The notes beneath the pieces were generated by a model that ran no database searches, was not told where the DNA came from, and saw nothing but the letters and a program-made list of their open reading frames with translations. A DNA stretch of 64,000 nucleotides from Synechococcus sp. PROS-U-1 (GTDB lineage: Bacteria; Cyanobacteriota; Cyanobacteriia; PCC-6307; Cyanobiaceae), in assembly GCF_014279755.1 (NCBI RefSeq), contig NZ_CP047951.1, positions 2,294,001 to 2,358,000 of the forward strand, written 5' to 3'. The translations under genes were made by a program, and so were the position numbers. Shown here piece by piece: positions 17,262-27,487 of this stretch (positions are counted from its first letter, which is position 1; each line of letters opens with the position of its first letter).

Positions 17262-18668
17262 ATGTCGGCTGATTGTTGTTTCAGCTCCCTCCTCTCCGCA
17301 GCCCAGCGGGGATGGATGGCCTGTGACGGCGATGAAGCGCTGCTGAGCCTTGCCCTACCGATCGCAGGGGTCGACCCGCTTCTGGCCTTGCCGCAGCTGG
17401 CGGAGCAGGAAAACTTGCAGGTGCTGTGGGACAGCGCCCCTGGCCTCTGCCTGGCTGCAGCAGGGCCCTGCCAGGAACTGGAGCTGGCTGGCAGTCGTCG
17501 CTTTGAACAGGCCCAGCGCTTCGCTGACCTCTGCCTCAGCCGCCTGCACGACACCGCACCGGAGAGCCCGGCCCATGCACGCCCCCGGGTGCTGCTGCGC
17601 TTCCGCTTCTTCGATCAGGTGAGTGAACGCCGCCGAAGTGAAGCGGTGGTTCCTTCAGTGCATGCGGTGCTGCCCCGCTGGCAGCTCAGCCGTCAGGGAC
17701 GCCGCGGCTGGCTGCGGCTGAACGGGATCGTGAGCAGTGCAGCGGACTGCAGGGAGCTAGCGGAACAGCTCTGGCTCAAGCAGGAACAGCTGCTCAAGAC
17801 GCCAACCACGCCAACAGCGCTTAAACCCCAGGCGCTGGTGGCGGCAACGGAACCGGAAACCTGGCGGCAGCGTTACGCCGCAGCACTCACCCACGGGATT
17901 GATCTGGTCAACAACGGCGACCTGCACAAACTGGTGCTGGCCGTGCAGCACCGCATCGTTTTGGCCGAAACGTTCGACCCCTTACCGCTGTTGAAACGGC
18001 TCCGGCGACAACAGGCCGGCAGCTGCCGGTTCCTCTGGCAGCGCCATGCGGGGGATGCCTTCTTCGGTGCGTCGCCGGAGCGGCTGCTCAGCCTTCGCGC
18101 CGGTTGGCTGCGCAGTGATGCCCTGGCCGGTACGGCTGGGCAGGGGGATTCCGGCGCTCAGCTGCTGCGCTCCGACAAGGACCGCCGCGAACACGAACTC
18201 GTTGTGGAAACCATCACCGACCAACTGCGCCGCAACGGACTCTCACCACGACGCCGTTGGCAACCCCAACTGGCCCGCCACGGCAACCTGACCCATCTGC
18301 ACACCCCAATCACGGCGGAAACCCACGGTCAGCCCGTGTTGTCACTTGCCGAACAACTGCACCCCACACCCGCCGTTGCCGGGTTACCCCGCCGAGACGC
18401 CATGGCCTGGTTGCGCACCCTGGAACCCTTTGAACGGGGAAGTTATGCGGCACCGATCGGTTGGATCGACAGCGCCGGTGATGCTGAACTGCGGGTGGCC
18501 ATCCGCTGTGGTCATGCCAGGGGCTGCGACCTGGACCTCACGGCCGGAGCTGGCCTGGTGCGGGGATCCATTGCTGAGCGGGAGCTGCAGGAAGTGGGGC
18601 TGAAACTGGCCGTACTGGCCGACCAGCTGGAACTTCAGACCAGCGCGCGCAACCGCTCGATCGTCTGA
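17262..18668 (+). CDS. menF: Isochorismate synthase
   Basis: A chorismate-utilizing enzyme (MenF/EntC type) forming isochorismate for phylloquinone. The 468 residues have a variable N-terminal half and a conserved C-terminal catalytic domain: [59 protein letters not shown], and [14 protein letters not shown]. The family discriminates isochorismate from anthranilate synthases by context; here the flanking men genes decide. The 3' end overlaps gshB on the other strand by 34 nt. Confidence 0.94.
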   Translation: MSADCCFSSLLSAAQRGWMACDGDEALLSLALPIAGVDPLLALPQLAEQENLQVLWDSAPGLCLAAAGPCQELELAGSRRFEQAQRFADLCLSRLHDTAPESPAHARPRVLLRFRFFDQVSERRRSEAVVPSVHAVLPRWQLSRQGRRGWLRLNGIVSSAADCRELAEQLWLKQEQLLKTPTTPTALKPQALVAATEPETWRQRYAAALTHGIDLVNNGDLHKLVLAVQHRIVLAETFDPLPLLKRLRRQQAGSCRFLWQRHAGDAFFGASPERLLSLRAGWLRSDALAGTAGQGDSGAQLLRSDKDRREHELVVETITDQLRRNGLSPRRRWQPQLARHGNLTHLHTPITAETHGQPVLSLAEQLHPTPAVAGLPRRDAMAWLRTLEPFERGSYAAPIGWIDSAGDAELRVAIRCGHARGCDLDLTAGAGLVRGSIAERELQEVGLKLAVLADQLELQTSARNRSIV

Positions 18669-19558
18669 TCGGCCAAGGGCTGGTTCATCAGCCGCTCCAC
18701 TTCCCGCACCCCGGTTGGGCTGGTGACGTTGATTTCGCTGAGCATGCCGCCGATTACATCGATGCCGACAAAGAAGAGCCCCTCCGCCCGCAGCGCCGGT
18801 GCCAGGGCGGCGCAGATCTGACGTTCCCTGTCGGTGAGTTCCGTAGCCTCCGCCTGGCCACCGACGGCCAGATTGCTGCGGAATTCCCCCGCTGAAGGCC
18901 GTCGATTGATCGCTCCCAGGGGATCGCCATCCACCAACAGGATGCGCTTATCGCCTTCGCTCACGGATGGAAGAAACGCCTGGGCCATGACCGGCAACCG
19001 TTCCTGCTCCGTCACCAGCTCCAGCAGGGCCTTCAAGCCTGGCGACTGCCCATTGACCCGAATCACCCCGAGGCCCGCGCGCCCCCCCAGCGGTTTGAGC
19101 ACAATTTCCTGCTGTTCCTGGGCAAACGAGAGCAATTCAGACACCCGCCCCGCCACCAGCGTTGGAGCCATCCAGCGGCTGAAGCGCAACGCCCCCAGCT
19201 TTTCGTTCCAGCTGCGCAGCGCACTGGGGCGATTGAGCACACGAACCCCAGCCCGCTCGGCCACCTCCAACAGATGGGTGGCGTAGAGATACGCCTCATC
19301 CACGGGCGGATCCTTGCGCATCCAGATCACATCAAAGCCATTCAGGGCCTGACGTTCCGCCACCCCAACCGTGATCCAGGGCACTGGCGTCACCGGCAGG
19401 GCGAGCGCGAGGGGTTCATCCCCCCGGGCAATCAAATCGGAGGGCGTGCAGGCCCACACTTCATCGCCGGCACGATGGGCGGCCTGCATCAGCGCAGCGG
19501 AAGAATCCTTGGCTGGATTGATCTGCCCCAGCGGATCCAGAACAAACAGCTGGCGCAT
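18635..19558 (-). CDS. gshB: Glutathione synthetase
   Basis: An ATP-grasp enzyme joining gamma-glutamylcysteine and glycine. The 307 residues follow the bacterial GshB layout: [68 protein letters not shown] (ATP-binding), [16 protein letters not shown] and [24 protein letters not shown] (metal-binding Glu/Asn). grxC lies 3 nt upstream on the same strand, a logical glutathione/glutaredoxin pair. Confidence 0.97.
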   Translation of the reverse strand: MRQLFVLDPLGQINPAKDSSAALMQAAHRAGDEVWACTPSDLIARGDEPLALALPVTPVPWITVGVAERQALNGFDVIWMRKDPPVDEAYLYATHLLEVAERAGVRVLNRPSALRSWNEKLGALRFSRWMAPTLVAGRVSELLSFAQEQQEIVLKPLGGRAGLGVIRVNGQSPGLKALLELVTEQERLPVMAQAFLPSVSEGDKRILLVDGDPLGAINRRPSAGEFRSNLAVGGQAEATELTDRERQICAALAPALRAEGLFFVGIDVIGGMLSEINVTSPTGVREVERLMNQPLADQTIERLRALV

Positions 19559-19561
19559 CGA

Positions 19562-19819
19562 TCAGGCCTTCAACAGCGCATCGAGCTCACCGGAGCGATC
19601 CAGGGCGTGGAGGTCATCGCACCCGCCGATGTGGCGATCATCGATGTACACCTGCGGAACACTGCGGCGACCATCACCCCGCGCCGCCATGGCATCACGG
19701 CCGGGCTCATCCCCATCGACGCTGTGTTCGGTGTAGCTCACCCCCTTGCGATCCAAGAGTCCCTTGGCGCGGACACAGAACGGACAGGTGCGCCAGGTGT
19801 AGATCTCAACCTTGGCCAT
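19562..19819 (-). CDS. grxC: Glutaredoxin 3
   Basis: An 85-residue dithiol glutaredoxin with active site TCPFC (Cys12, Cys15), the cis-Pro segment RRSVPQVYIDD, and the glutathione-binding GGCDDLHAL. ATG 19819 gives the normal length; an ATG four codons upstream is possible. Co-oriented with gshB and probably in the same transcript. Divergent from prfB. Confidence 0.94.
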   Translation of the reverse strand: MAKVEIYTWRTCPFCVRAKGLLDRKGVSYTEHSVDGDEPGRDAMAARGDGRRSVPQVYIDDRHIGGCDDLHALDRSGELDALLKA

Positions 19820-19866
19820 TGCGTTGTACATACCAGTGGTCGGATCCTATGCAGCAACTGCGCTGA

Positions 19867-19872
19867 TAGCGT
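19867..19872 (+). promoter_or_regulatory. Candidate -10 element of prfB
   Basis: TAGCGT followed by C, 24 nt before the TTG start proposed for prfB. The same GCTGNTAGCGTC sequence occurs before the gene at 22871. Confidence 0.35.
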
Positions 19873-19896
19873 CAGAAGCTGATCAGGACCGAGTCC

Positions 19897-21025
19897 TTGC
19901 TGGATCTCACCGACTTCAAACGCGATCTCTCCGAGCTCACTGACCGCCTGGGCAATGCCCAGGACTGTCTTTGACGTTCCTGCTCTGAACGCAAGGCAAC
20001 AGGATCTCGAGCAACTCGCCGCCCAGCCTGATTTCTGGGATGACCAGAAGAACGCCCAGAAGCAGATGCGGCGCCTGGACGAGGTGAAGGCACAGCTGAG
20101 TCAGCTGGCCGGATGGAGCGGCGCTGTGGACGATGCCAAGGCCACCCTTGAGCTCTACGAGCTGGAACCCGACGAAGACCTGCTGCAGGAAGCCCAGAAC
20201 GGCCTGAACCAGCTGCGCCAAGGGCTGGACCGTTGGGAGCTGGAGCGCCTGCTCAGCGGCGAATACGACAAAGAGGGCGCTGTCCTCAGCATCAATGCAG
20301 GGGCCGGTGGAACGGATGCCCAGGACTGGGCGCAGATGCTGTTGCGCATGTACACCCGCTGGGCCGAAGACCACGGCATGAAGGTGACCGTGGACGAACT
20401 CTCCGAAGGGGAAGAAGCCGGGATCAAGAGCTGCACGATCGAAATCGAAGGGCGCTACGCCTACGGCTACCTGCGCAATGAGAAAGGTACCCATCGCCTG
20501 GTGCGCATCTCACCGTTCAACGCCAACGACAAGCGCCAGACCAGCTTTGCCGGTGTGGAGGTGATGCCCAAGATCGAGGAGGACGTCAAGCTCGACATTC
20601 CTGAAAAGGACCTGGAGATCACCACCAGCCGCTCGGGCGGCGCGGGTGGCCAGAACGTGAACAAGGTGGAAACGGCTGTGCGCATCCTGCACATCCCCAC
20701 CGGGCTGTTTGTGCGCTGCACCCAGGAGCGATCCCAGCTTCAGAACAAGGAGAAGGCGATGGCGTTGCTGATGGCCAAATTGCTGGTGATCGCCCAGGAG
20801 CAACGGGCGGCCGAAATCGCCGACATCCGCGGCGACATTGTTGAAGCGGCCTGGGGCAACCAGATCCGCAACTATGTGTTTCAGCCATACCAAATGGTGA
20901 AAGACCTGCGCACGAATGAAGAAACCAACGATGTGCAAGCGGTGATGGATGGAGCCCTCGACCCGTTCATCGACGCCTCTTTGCGCCAGGGTGTCGACAG
21001 CCCCGGCGCCGACGCCGATTCCTGA
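19897..21025 (+). CDS. prfB: Peptide chain release factor 2 (programmed +1 frameshift)
   Basis: RF2 releases peptides at UGA and UAA. Translation starts at TTG 19897 (AGGA at 19885 as ribosome-binding site; no ATG between the upstream in-frame stop and this codon), reads [20 protein letters not shown], then reaches CTT-TGA at 19969-19974. Slipping +1 joins the long frame at GAC 19973 ([15 protein letters not shown]). The body has the SPF-type anticodon region RLVRISPFN, and the catalytic GGQ loop [17 protein letters not shown]. Low RF2 levels favour the shift, giving autoregulation. Product is about 375 residues, normal for RF2. Confidence 0.96.
19969..19975 (+). other. RF2 programmed +1 frameshift site CTTTGAC
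   Basis: In-frame CTT TGA C within prfB, the classical recoding heptamer. An AGGA Shine-Dalgarno-like element lies 4 nt upstream of CTT (19961-19964), slightly different from the E. coli spacing of 3 nt after AGGGGG. Confidence 0.9.
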
Positions 21026-21029
21026 CCCC

Positions 21030-21194
21030 ATGGCCACCGACAGCACCCCACCCCCGAGCTTCGTCAAACAGGCGATGCGCAACATGGTGCGCAAGGGCAG
21101 CAAGAGCCTGTTTCACTTCGGCCTCACCGCCATGGGATTCCTCGGCTTCATCACCCTCGTGGCATGGCTGGGGCGTCCGACCCTGCCGGGGTAG
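21030..21194 (+). CDS. DUF3285 small membrane protein
   Basis: A 54-residue protein starting 4 nt after the prfB stop. It has a basic stretch MRNMVRKGSKSLFHFGLT followed by one hydrophobic helix GFLGFITLVAWLGRP. This is the cyanobacterial DUF3285 pattern; function unknown. It ends 2 nt before the ybeY ATG, so prfB, this gene, ybeY and dgkA form a tight run. Confidence 0.82.
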   Translation: MATDSTPPPSFVKQAMRNMVRKGSKSLFHFGLTAMGFLGFITLVAWLGRPTLPG

Positions 21195-21196
21195 GC

Positions 21197-21697
21197 ATGG
21201 AGCTCGACCTCGCACTGGATCGGGAGGGGGTGACGCTGCAACACTCCGACAGCACCGATCTGCTTGATGAAACGGCCTGGCTCCAGCAGTTGAAGCATTG
21301 GCTGAACAGCATCTGTGGGGATGAGAGCCTCGACTGCCCAACCCTGGTGCGCGCGGCGGAAGAGCTAAGCCTGGGGCTGCGCTTCACCGATGACGCCAAC
21401 ATCGCGGATTTGAACAGCTCCTGGCGCCAGAAAACAGGCCCTACGGATGTGTTGTCTTTTGCGGCTCTCGACGACGCTGGCGACTGGATGGAGGGACCCA
21501 GCATCGAACTGGGGGACATCGTGGTTTCTCTTGAAACGGCCCGGCGGCAGGCCCATGAGCAGGGCCACAGCCTGCAGCGCGAATTGGGCTGGCTGGTGAG
21601 CCATGGCCTGCTCCACCTGCTGGGCTGGGACCATCCCGATGACGACAGCCTGGCCGCGATGCTCGCTCTACAGGAGAGGCTTCTTGACGAGGAGTGA
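21197..21697 (+). CDS. ybeY: Endoribonuclease YbeY
   Basis: A 166-residue metalloprotein needed for 16S rRNA 3'-end maturation and ribosome quality control. The zinc signature HxxxHxxxxxH is present in VSHGLLHLLGWDHPDDD, and the preceding strand has NSSWRQKTGPTDVLSFA and ELGDIVVS typical of the family. ATG 21197 is chosen since it follows the DUF3285 stop by 2 nt; the frame is open further upstream. Confidence 0.95.
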   Translation: MELDLALDREGVTLQHSDSTDLLDETAWLQQLKHWLNSICGDESLDCPTLVRAAEELSLGLRFTDDANIADLNSSWRQKTGPTDVLSFAALDDAGDWMEGPSIELGDIVVSLETARRQAHEQGHSLQRELGWLVSHGLLHLLGWDHPDDDSLAAMLALQERLLDEE

Positions 21698-21712
21698 TCT
21701 GGACAACCCGGG

Positions 21713-21718
21713 TAGGCT
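21713..21718 (+). promoter_or_regulatory. Candidate -10 element of dgkA
   Basis: TAGGCT located 26 nt before ATG 21745; weak, but the spacing matches other predicted -10 sites and it lies just past the ybeY stop. Confidence 0.25.
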
Positions 21719-21744
21719 TCGGTGAGCGGGCATGTGCCCTGCGG

Positions 21745-22227
21745 ATGCCGAATTCCGTTCCGATGACCACCGAATCGCCCCGGAGACCATCCGCAGACGC
21801 AGCATCGGAGGAGGTGACGATGATCCCCAACTCGATGCGACGACGGGGTAGCTGGCGCATCGCTGGTGATCTCCCAGCGAGCTTTCGCTATGCCGCCCAG
21901 GGCCTTGGCTACGCCTTCCTCACCCAGCGAAACTTCCGCATCCATGTGGTGACGGGGCTGGTGGTGTTTGGTCTCGCCGCCTGGCTTCAACTCGACCTCA
22001 TCCGCCTGGCCGTGCTGGTGCTTACGGTGGCTGCCGTTCTCGTGTTGGAGCTGCTGAACACAGCGATGGAAGCGGTAGTGGATCTGGCCATTGGCCGTCG
22101 CTATCACCCATTGGCCCGCATCGCCAAAGACTGTGCTGCCGCCGCCGTGCTGACAGCGGCCATCAGCTCCTTGTTGATCGCTCTGTTTCTCCTTCTTCCG
22201 CCCTTGTTGCTCCGCCTGGGGCTCTGA
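21745..22227 (+). CDS. dgkA: Diacylglycerol/undecaprenol kinase family
   Basis: A small integral membrane kinase of the prokaryotic DgkA family; in many bacteria it phosphorylates undecaprenol or diacylglycerol. The 160-residue product has a charged N-terminal extension of about 50 residues, then [21 protein letters not shown], three membrane helices, and the catalytic signature [18 protein letters not shown] with following [12 protein letters not shown]. Start could be 21694 (GTG overlapping the ybeY stop), 21745 or 21763; the middle one suits the candidate promoter. Confidence 0.9.
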   Translation: MPNSVPMTTESPRRPSADAASEEVTMIPNSMRRRGSWRIAGDLPASFRYAAQGLGYAFLTQRNFRIHVVTGLVVFGLAAWLQLDLIRLAVLVLTVAAVLVLELLNTAMEAVVDLAIGRRYHPLARIAKDCAAAAVLTAAISSLLIALFLLLPPLLLRLGL

Positions 22228-22241
22228 CTCCCGATTCGCAG

Positions 22242-22835
22242 ATGCTGCTGGTCATCGACAACTACGACAGCTTCACCTTCAACCTGGTGCAGTATTTCGG
22301 TGAGCTCGCCGCCCAGCATCCGTTGGCGGCAGACCTGGAGGTGCATCGCAATGACGCCATCAGCCTCGAGCAGATCCGTGCCCTAAAGCCCGACGCCATT
22401 TTGTTGTCGCCAGGTCCTGGCGACCCCGATCAATCGGGCGTCTGCCTGGACATCCTCAAAGAACTCTCAGCAACGGTGCCCACGCTTGGCGTGTGTTTGG
22501 GCCATCAGGCCATCGCCCAGGTGCACGGCGGCCGGGTGGTGCGCGCCCAGCAGCAGATGCATGGCAAGACCTCGCCTGTGCTGCACAAAGGCGACGGCGT
22601 GTTTGCAGGCCTGCCCCAACCGCTGACGGCCACCCGCTATCACTCCCTGATCGCCGAACGCGACACCCTGCCGGACTGCCTCGAAGTGACCGCCTGGCTC
22701 GACGACGGCACGATCATGGGCCTGCGGCATCGCGAGCATCACCACCTGCAGGGGGTGCAGTTCCACCCTGAAAGCGTGCTCACCGATCAAGGCCATCAAC
22801 TGCTGGCCAACTTCCTGCGGGAAGCTGAGGGATAA
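22242..22835 (+). CDS. trpG: Anthranilate/aminodeoxychorismate synthase glutamine amidotransferase
   Basis: A class I glutamine amidotransferase that supplies ammonia to anthranilate synthase and probably also to aminodeoxychorismate synthase (TrpG/PabA). The 197 residues contain [28 protein letters not shown], the nucleophile in [10 protein letters not shown], the motif MHGKTSPV and the His-Glu pair in [10 protein letters not shown]. It is separate from the synthase subunit here, as in many cyanobacteria. The gene follows dgkA by 14 nt. Confidence 0.93.
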   Translation: MLLVIDNYDSFTFNLVQYFGELAAQHPLAADLEVHRNDAISLEQIRALKPDAILLSPGPGDPDQSGVCLDILKELSATVPTLGVCLGHQAIAQVHGGRVVRAQQQMHGKTSPVLHKGDGVFAGLPQPLTATRYHSLIAERDTLPDCLEVTAWLDDGTIMGLRHREHHHLQGVQFHPESVLTDQGHQLLANFLREAEG

Positions 22836-22841
22836 CGCTGT

Positions 22842-22847
22842 TAGCGT
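22842..22847 (+). promoter_or_regulatory. Candidate -10 element
   Basis: TAGCGT followed by C, 23 nt before the ATG at 22871. Nearly the same sequence precedes prfB. Confidence 0.35.
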
Positions 22848-22870
22848 CCAGAGCAAGTTCATTCCCGCCC

Positions 22871-23593
22871 ATGTCCGTCCTGCGTTCCGCTGTGACCGCC
22901 GCTGCAGGCCTGGCACTGAGCCTGACGTCTCCGGCCTTGGCGGGGGGTGGGGTGTCGATCAGCAGCTACGGGCAACGGGCCCTGCTGATCCAAGGCGGCG
23001 GGCAGACGGTCCTGCTCAATCCCTACAAGGCAGTGGGTTGTGCCGCAGGCCTCCCGGAACCTCGGCTGACGGCCGGCGTCGTTCTGGCCAACTCCGAACT
23101 CGCCGATGAAGGGGCCCGCGGTGTTGGCGGAGGTCGCTTTCTGGCGCAACCGGGGTCTTATCGCATTGGTGGCCTAAACCTGGAGGGCTTTGCGAGCCCC
23201 CACGACCGGATGGGCGGGCGCCGCTTTGGCAACGCCACCCTCTGGCGCTGGCAGCAAGGGGGCCTCAGCTTTGCCCATCTCGGTGCCACAGCTGGAGAAC
23301 TCACCGCCGCCGACAGGGTGCTGCTGGGCAACCCAGATGTGCTGATCATCGGCGTTGGCGGTGGCAGCAAGATTTACAACGCCGAGGAAGCCGCGGCAGT
23401 GGTGAATCAGTTGAATCCCAAACGCGTGATTCCGGTGCAGTACGTCAACGGCGATGCCCCTGAAGGGTGTGATCAAGAGGGTGTACAACCCTTCCTCGAT
23501 GCCATGGGTGGAACCGCAGTGCGCCGTGTTGGCCGATCGCAAGCCCTGCCGGGCAACCTCGACGACACCACCGTGATCACGGTGATGCAGTGA
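22871..23593 (+). CDS. Exported metallo-beta-lactamase-fold protein lacking metal ligands
   Basis: A 240-residue protein with a signal peptide (AAAGLALSLTSPALAGG) and the layout of UlaG-type lactamase_B_3 proteins: ALLIQGGGQTVLLNPY, a strand-loop where HxHxDH should be, then FAHLGATAGELTA, VLLGNPDVLIIGVGG and KRVIPVQYVNG. The canonical metal motif is replaced by LANSELADEG, so the usual zinc or manganese site is not present. It may be a structural or non-hydrolytic member. I assign it from fold pattern only. Overlaps ansA by 17 nt at the 3' end. Confidence 0.75.
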   Translation: MSVLRSAVTAAAGLALSLTSPALAGGGVSISSYGQRALLIQGGGQTVLLNPYKAVGCAAGLPEPRLTAGVVLANSELADEGARGVGGGRFLAQPGSYRIGGLNLEGFASPHDRMGGRRFGNATLWRWQQGGLSFAHLGATAGELTAADRVLLGNPDVLIIGVGGGSKIYNAEEAAAVVNQLNPKRVIPVQYVNGDAPEGCDQEGVQPFLDAMGGTAVRRVGRSQALPGNLDDTTVITVMQ

Positions 23594-24560
23594 TCAGTGC
23601 AACCAGCTGATCTCTGTGCCAGCCGTCCAGCAGAGCCAACAACACCAACACCCGTGCTTTCTGGGGGTTGAGGCTTCCTGCTGGCAGCAGCCCAAGTTGT
23701 TCATCTTCAGGATGGAGGTGCACGGGTCCAGACCCACAGCGGTTGGCCCGGAGCATCAACGGCCGCGTTCCTTGGCACGCCTGAAGAGCTGAACGCTCAG
23801 CCTCCGACAATTGACCCGCTCCAGTGCCAGTGAACACGAGGCCCTCAACACCAGCGTTGATGCATGCGGTGAGCATGAGCGGCTCGGGCTCCACACACCC
23901 GTAAAGGATCGGCACCTGGGGCCATTGCTCCGGTAAAGCGAGCCCAGCGAAGGGCACCTGCCGGGATCCGCTCGCCGTTGGCAGGTGAACGCCGACGTCA
24001 TCCACCCAGCCCAACGGCCCGCTGCCGGGACTGGCAAAGGCACCGACCCCCTGGGTGGCCACCTTGGTGACCCGCTCGGCGCCATGGATCTGGCCATCCA
24101 TCACCACCAGCACGCCATGGCCGCGGGCTTCAAGGCTCAAGGCCACCTGCACCGCCTGCAACAGATTCAATGGCCCATCGGCGCTGAGGGCTGTGGCCGG
24201 CCGCATTGCTCCCACCAACACCACCGGCCGGGGATCGTCGATCAACAGCTGCAACAACCAGGCGGTTTCCTCCAACGTGTTGGTGCCATGGGTGATCACC
24301 ACCCCGGCCAGCTCGGGGTCCGCCGCAAAGGCATCACGAATGCGCCCCACCAAAGCGCGCCAGTGCTCAAAGCGCAGGTCGGCACTGTCGACATTGGCGA
24401 CCTGCTCAACGCTGATCGCCGCCAGGCCCTGCAGCTGCGGCACCGCCGCGAGCAGGGCATCTCCCTCCAGCACGCCCGCGGTGTAGTCGTTCAGCGTTGA
24501 ACTGTCGTCGGCACAGCCGGCGATGGTGCCGCCGGTGGCCAGCAGCAGCAGGCGGTTCAT
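23577..24560 (-). CDS. L-asparaginase
   Basis: A type I/II-like asparaginase of about 327 residues. It has the first threonine motif LLLATGGTIAGCADDS, the second motif VVITHGTNTLEETAWLL (catalytic Thr and Lys network), and VLVGAMRPATALSADG. ATG 24560 overlaps the stop of the upstream aminotransferase gene by 4 nt and gives the normal family length; the open frame extends to 24632 without support. No signal peptide, so cytoplasmic. Confidence 0.92.
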   Translation of the reverse strand: MNRLLLLATGGTIAGCADDSSTLNDYTAGVLEGDALLAAVPQLQGLAAISVEQVANVDSADLRFEHWRALVGRIRDAFAADPELAGVVITHGTNTLEETAWLLQLLIDDPRPVVLVGAMRPATALSADGPLNLLQAVQVALSLEARGHGVLVVMDGQIHGAERVTKVATQGVGAFASPGSGPLGWVDDVGVHLPTASGSRQVPFAGLALPEQWPQVPILYGCVEPEPLMLTACINAGVEGLVFTGTGAGQLSEAERSALQACQGTRPLMLRANRCGSGPVHLHPEDEQLGLLPAGSLNPQKARVLVLLALLDGWHRDQLVALITASP

Positions 24561-25675
24561 TGCTCCAGGGGGAGGAACGCTTCCAAGAAGCGCTGCATCT
24601 GGCTGGTGGTGCCGATGCTCACCCGAAAACAACCATCAATCAGCGGCTTGCCGGCCATCGAACGCACCAGGATTCCGGCCTGCCGCAGCACCGCATCCAC
24701 CTCCGCCACCGGGCGTTGGGGCCAGATCAGCAGATAGTTTCCGCCATCGCAGTGGTGGCGCACGCCAGCGTCCCGCAGCCCCTGCAAGGTCCACTCACGA
24801 GCCCGGAGCACCTCGGCCACATAGGCGTCCACATACGACTGATCCGCCAGAGCCGCGAACGCCGCGGCCACGGCCACGCTATTGACGTCGTAGGGCCCCG
24901 TGACACGGCTCACCCGATCGACCACATCGGCATGGCCAATGGCAAAGCCAATACGCAAGCCCGCCAGACCGGCCGTTTTGGCCAGGGAGCGGAACACCAG
25001 CAGGTTCGGTGTGGCCGTGAAATCAGCGCTCGGCAGCACGCTGTCCCCGGTGAAGGCCTCGTAGAGCTCATCCACCACCACCAACGTGCTTGGAGCAGCA
25101 GCCGCCAGGGCAATCACCTCTTCTGCCGCCAAGCGCGTGCCGGTGGGATTGTTCGGATTACAGATCAGCAGCAACCGCGGCGCTTGGGCCTCCAACGCTT
25201 GCTGAATGGCGGCCAGGGGAAAGTCGAACGTCTCGCCTTGGTAGGGGATCGCCTCGATCGTCATGCCCTGCATCCCAGCGCAGGGGCTGTAGTAACCAAA
25301 GGTGGGCGCTGTCGTCAGCAACGTCTCACCGGCATCGCCATAAGCCTGAAACACGGCATGAATGGCAGCATCCACACCGTTGAACAGGCCCACCTGATCA
25401 GCCTTCAACTCCGGCCGGCATCCGGTCTCCACCAGGTTCTGGAGCAGCGCCTCCCGGAGGCCGTCGTACTCCGGATAAACAGCAATCTCCTCGGTGCTGA
25501 AGTGACGCAGCGCCTGGGCCACCAGAGGGCTGGGGCCGATCGTGTTCTCGTTGAAGTCCAGCCGCAGCATCTTGCGGCGGCCCTCCAACGGAGCGCTGTA
25601 GGCCTTGAGCTGCTCAACTGGAGCGCGGGCCGATGGAGCGCCACCGGGCGTGAACGGTTGGATGTTGTCGTTCAC
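24557..25675 (-). CDS. hisC: Histidinol-phosphate aminotransferase-like PLP enzyme
   Basis: A fold-type I aminotransferase of 372 residues. It shows [12 protein letters not shown] at the N-terminus, [15 protein letters not shown], the PLP Asn motif [19 protein letters not shown] and the Lys motif [17 protein letters not shown], with Arg in RVSIGTTSQ. This best fits HisC, although related aromatic aminotransferases share the motifs. Overlaps of 4 nt join it to argS upstream and the asparaginase gene downstream, so the three form one operon. Confidence 0.85.
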   Translation of the reverse strand: MNDNIQPFTPGGAPSARAPVEQLKAYSAPLEGRRKMLRLDFNENTIGPSPLVAQALRHFSTEEIAVYPEYDGLREALLQNLVETGCRPELKADQVGLFNGVDAAIHAVFQAYGDAGETLLTTAPTFGYYSPCAGMQGMTIEAIPYQGETFDFPLAAIQQALEAQAPRLLLICNPNNPTGTRLAAEEVIALAAAAPSTLVVVDELYEAFTGDSVLPSADFTATPNLLVFRSLAKTAGLAGLRIGFAIGHADVVDRVSRVTGPYDVNSVAVAAAFAALADQSYVDAYVAEVLRAREWTLQGLRDAGVRHHCDGGNYLLIWPQRPVAEVDAVLRQAGILVRSMAGKPLIDGCFRVSIGTTSQMQRFLEAFLPLEQ

Positions 25676-27444
25676 ATGCGGTCCAGGGTGGCGATGCCCA
25701 GCAGTCCGAGCCCCAGTCTGAGGGTGTCAGCTGTCAAACGGCAGAGGGCGAGGCGGGATGCCAAAGCTTCAGGATCGGCCTTAAGCACCGGCACCTGGTC
25801 GTAGAAGCGGTTGAACACCTGGCTGAGCTCGAACAGGTAGCTGCACAAACGGTTGGGCAGCAGCTCCTCCTCCACCTCAGCGATCACGGCATCGAACTTG
25901 AGCAGCTCCCGCACCAGGGACCATTCCTGAGGCTCACTGAACTGCAGCTGCGCGGTGGTGGCCGCAAGGTCTCCCCCCTTGCGGGCGATGCCGGCAATGC
26001 GCACGACGGCATACAGGAGATAGGGCGCCGTGTTGCCCTGCAACGCCAGCATCCGATCGAAGGAGAACTGGTAGTTGGTGATTCGGTTCTGGCTCAGGTC
26101 GGCGTATTTCACTGCCGCCAAGCCAACAGTCCCTGCCACATGCTGGATGAACTCCTCCGACTCGCCGCGCTCCTCCTCCTTCAGGCGTGAGCGCAGATCA
26201 GTCTCGGCGCGCTCGACGGCTTCGTCGAGCAGATCCCGCAGACGCACCGTGTCGCCCGCGCGGGTTTTGAGTTTTTTGCCATCTTCCCCCTGCACCAGAC
26301 CGAAGGGCACGTGCTCGAGGCGAGCGTCTTCAGGGATCCAGCCGGCCCGCTCGGCCACCTGGAACACCCCGGCAAAATGATTGGCCTGACCGGCATCGGT
26401 GACATACACCACGCGGCGTGCACCATCCCCCTCCGGAGCCGCACCAAAGCGGTAGCGGATCGCCGCCAGATCAGTGGTGGCGTAGTTGAAGCCGCCATCA
26501 CTCTTCTGCACGATCACCGGGAGGGGCTTGCCGTCCTTGCCCTGAACACCCTCAAGGAACACACACTGAGCACCGTCATCGGTGACCAGCAGCTCAGCGT
26601 CCTTCAAGCCATCAATCACCGCAGCCAAAAATGGGTTGTAGAACGATTCGCCGCGCTCGGTCAGGCGAATGTCGAGCCTGTCGTAGATCTTCTGGAACTC
26701 ACGCCGCGACTGATCGCAGAGCAAGCCCCAGGCCTTGAGCGACACCGGATCGCCCCCCTGCAGCTTCACCACCTCATCGCGGGAGGTGGACTGGAAGGCT
26801 TCATCGTCATCGAAGCGCTTCTTGGCCTCTCGGTAGAAGGCCACCAGGTCTCCCAGATCCACCGCATCGGCGGTCTCCAGTGCTTCCGGCGCCACCTGCT
26901 TGAGATGGGTAATCAACATGCCGAACTGGGTGCCCCAGTCGCCCACATGATTGAGGCGCAGCACGGGATGGCCACGGAACTCCAGCACCCGCGCCAGCGA
27001 ATCGCCAATGATCGTGGAGCGCAGATGCCCCACATGCATCTCCTTGGCAATGTTGGGGCTCGAGAAGTCGACCACCACCGGCGCCTTGTTCGTCACCGCC
27101 GGTACGCCGAGCCGCTCGTCCCCCAGCCGCGCCGACACCTCCGCCGCCAGCCGCTCCGGGCGAATCGTGAGGTTGATGAAGCCAGGCCCGGCGATCTGAG
27201 GCTCCAGGCACAGTTCCGTAAAGGCCGTATCAGCCTGCAGCTGATCCACAATCGCCGTAGCTATCTGCCGTGGGGCCTGCTTCAGCGGCTTGGCCAGGGG
27301 CAGCGCACCGTTGGCTTGAAAGTCGCCAAATTCCGGCTTGCTCGCCGGTGCCAGCTGGGGATCCAGCACCGCGTCTGCCTCAGGGAAGGCCCGTTGCATC
27401 GCCGCCCGCAACTGGGCATCCAGGGACTGGGACAGGCTGAGCAT
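25672..27444 (-). CDS. argS: Arginyl-tRNA synthetase
   Basis: A class I aminoacyl-tRNA synthetase of 590 residues. The HIGH-type motif occurs in [21 protein letters not shown], the N-terminal additional domain ([13 protein letters not shown]) and the arginine-binding [14 protein letters not shown] are present, the late KMSKS-equivalent region reads [11 protein letters not shown], and the C-terminal anticodon-binding DALR domain ends the protein ([14 protein letters not shown]). Full length. Head of the argS-hisC-asparaginase run. Confidence 0.98.
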   Translation of the reverse strand: MLSLSQSLDAQLRAAMQRAFPEADAVLDPQLAPASKPEFGDFQANGALPLAKPLKQAPRQIATAIVDQLQADTAFTELCLEPQIAGPGFINLTIRPERLAAEVSARLGDERLGVPAVTNKAPVVVDFSSPNIAKEMHVGHLRSTIIGDSLARVLEFRGHPVLRLNHVGDWGTQFGMLITHLKQVAPEALETADAVDLGDLVAFYREAKKRFDDDEAFQSTSRDEVVKLQGGDPVSLKAWGLLCDQSRREFQKIYDRLDIRLTERGESFYNPFLAAVIDGLKDAELLVTDDGAQCVFLEGVQGKDGKPLPVIVQKSDGGFNYATTDLAAIRYRFGAAPEGDGARRVVYVTDAGQANHFAGVFQVAERAGWIPEDARLEHVPFGLVQGEDGKKLKTRAGDTVRLRDLLDEAVERAETDLRSRLKEEERGESEEFIQHVAGTVGLAAVKYADLSQNRITNYQFSFDRMLALQGNTAPYLLYAVVRIAGIARKGGDLAATTAQLQFSEPQEWSLVRELLKFDAVIAEVEEELLPNRLCSYLFELSQVFNRFYDQVPVLKADPEALASRLALCRLTADTLRLGLGLLGIATLDRM

Positions 27445-27487
27445 GGGCGGTGCGTGGCCGGGGGAATCCGGCTCTGATCATCCCTCT

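Noticed and set aside
24497-25804. 435-codon plus-strand open frame antisense to the HisC-type gene
   Set aside because: Exactly mirrors the GC-rich codon structure of the real minus-strand gene, has no recognisable domain and a low-complexity His/Gln/Arg composition.
26311-27477. 388-codon plus-strand frame opposite argS
   Set aside because: Antisense shadow; the minus-strand argS motifs are decisive.
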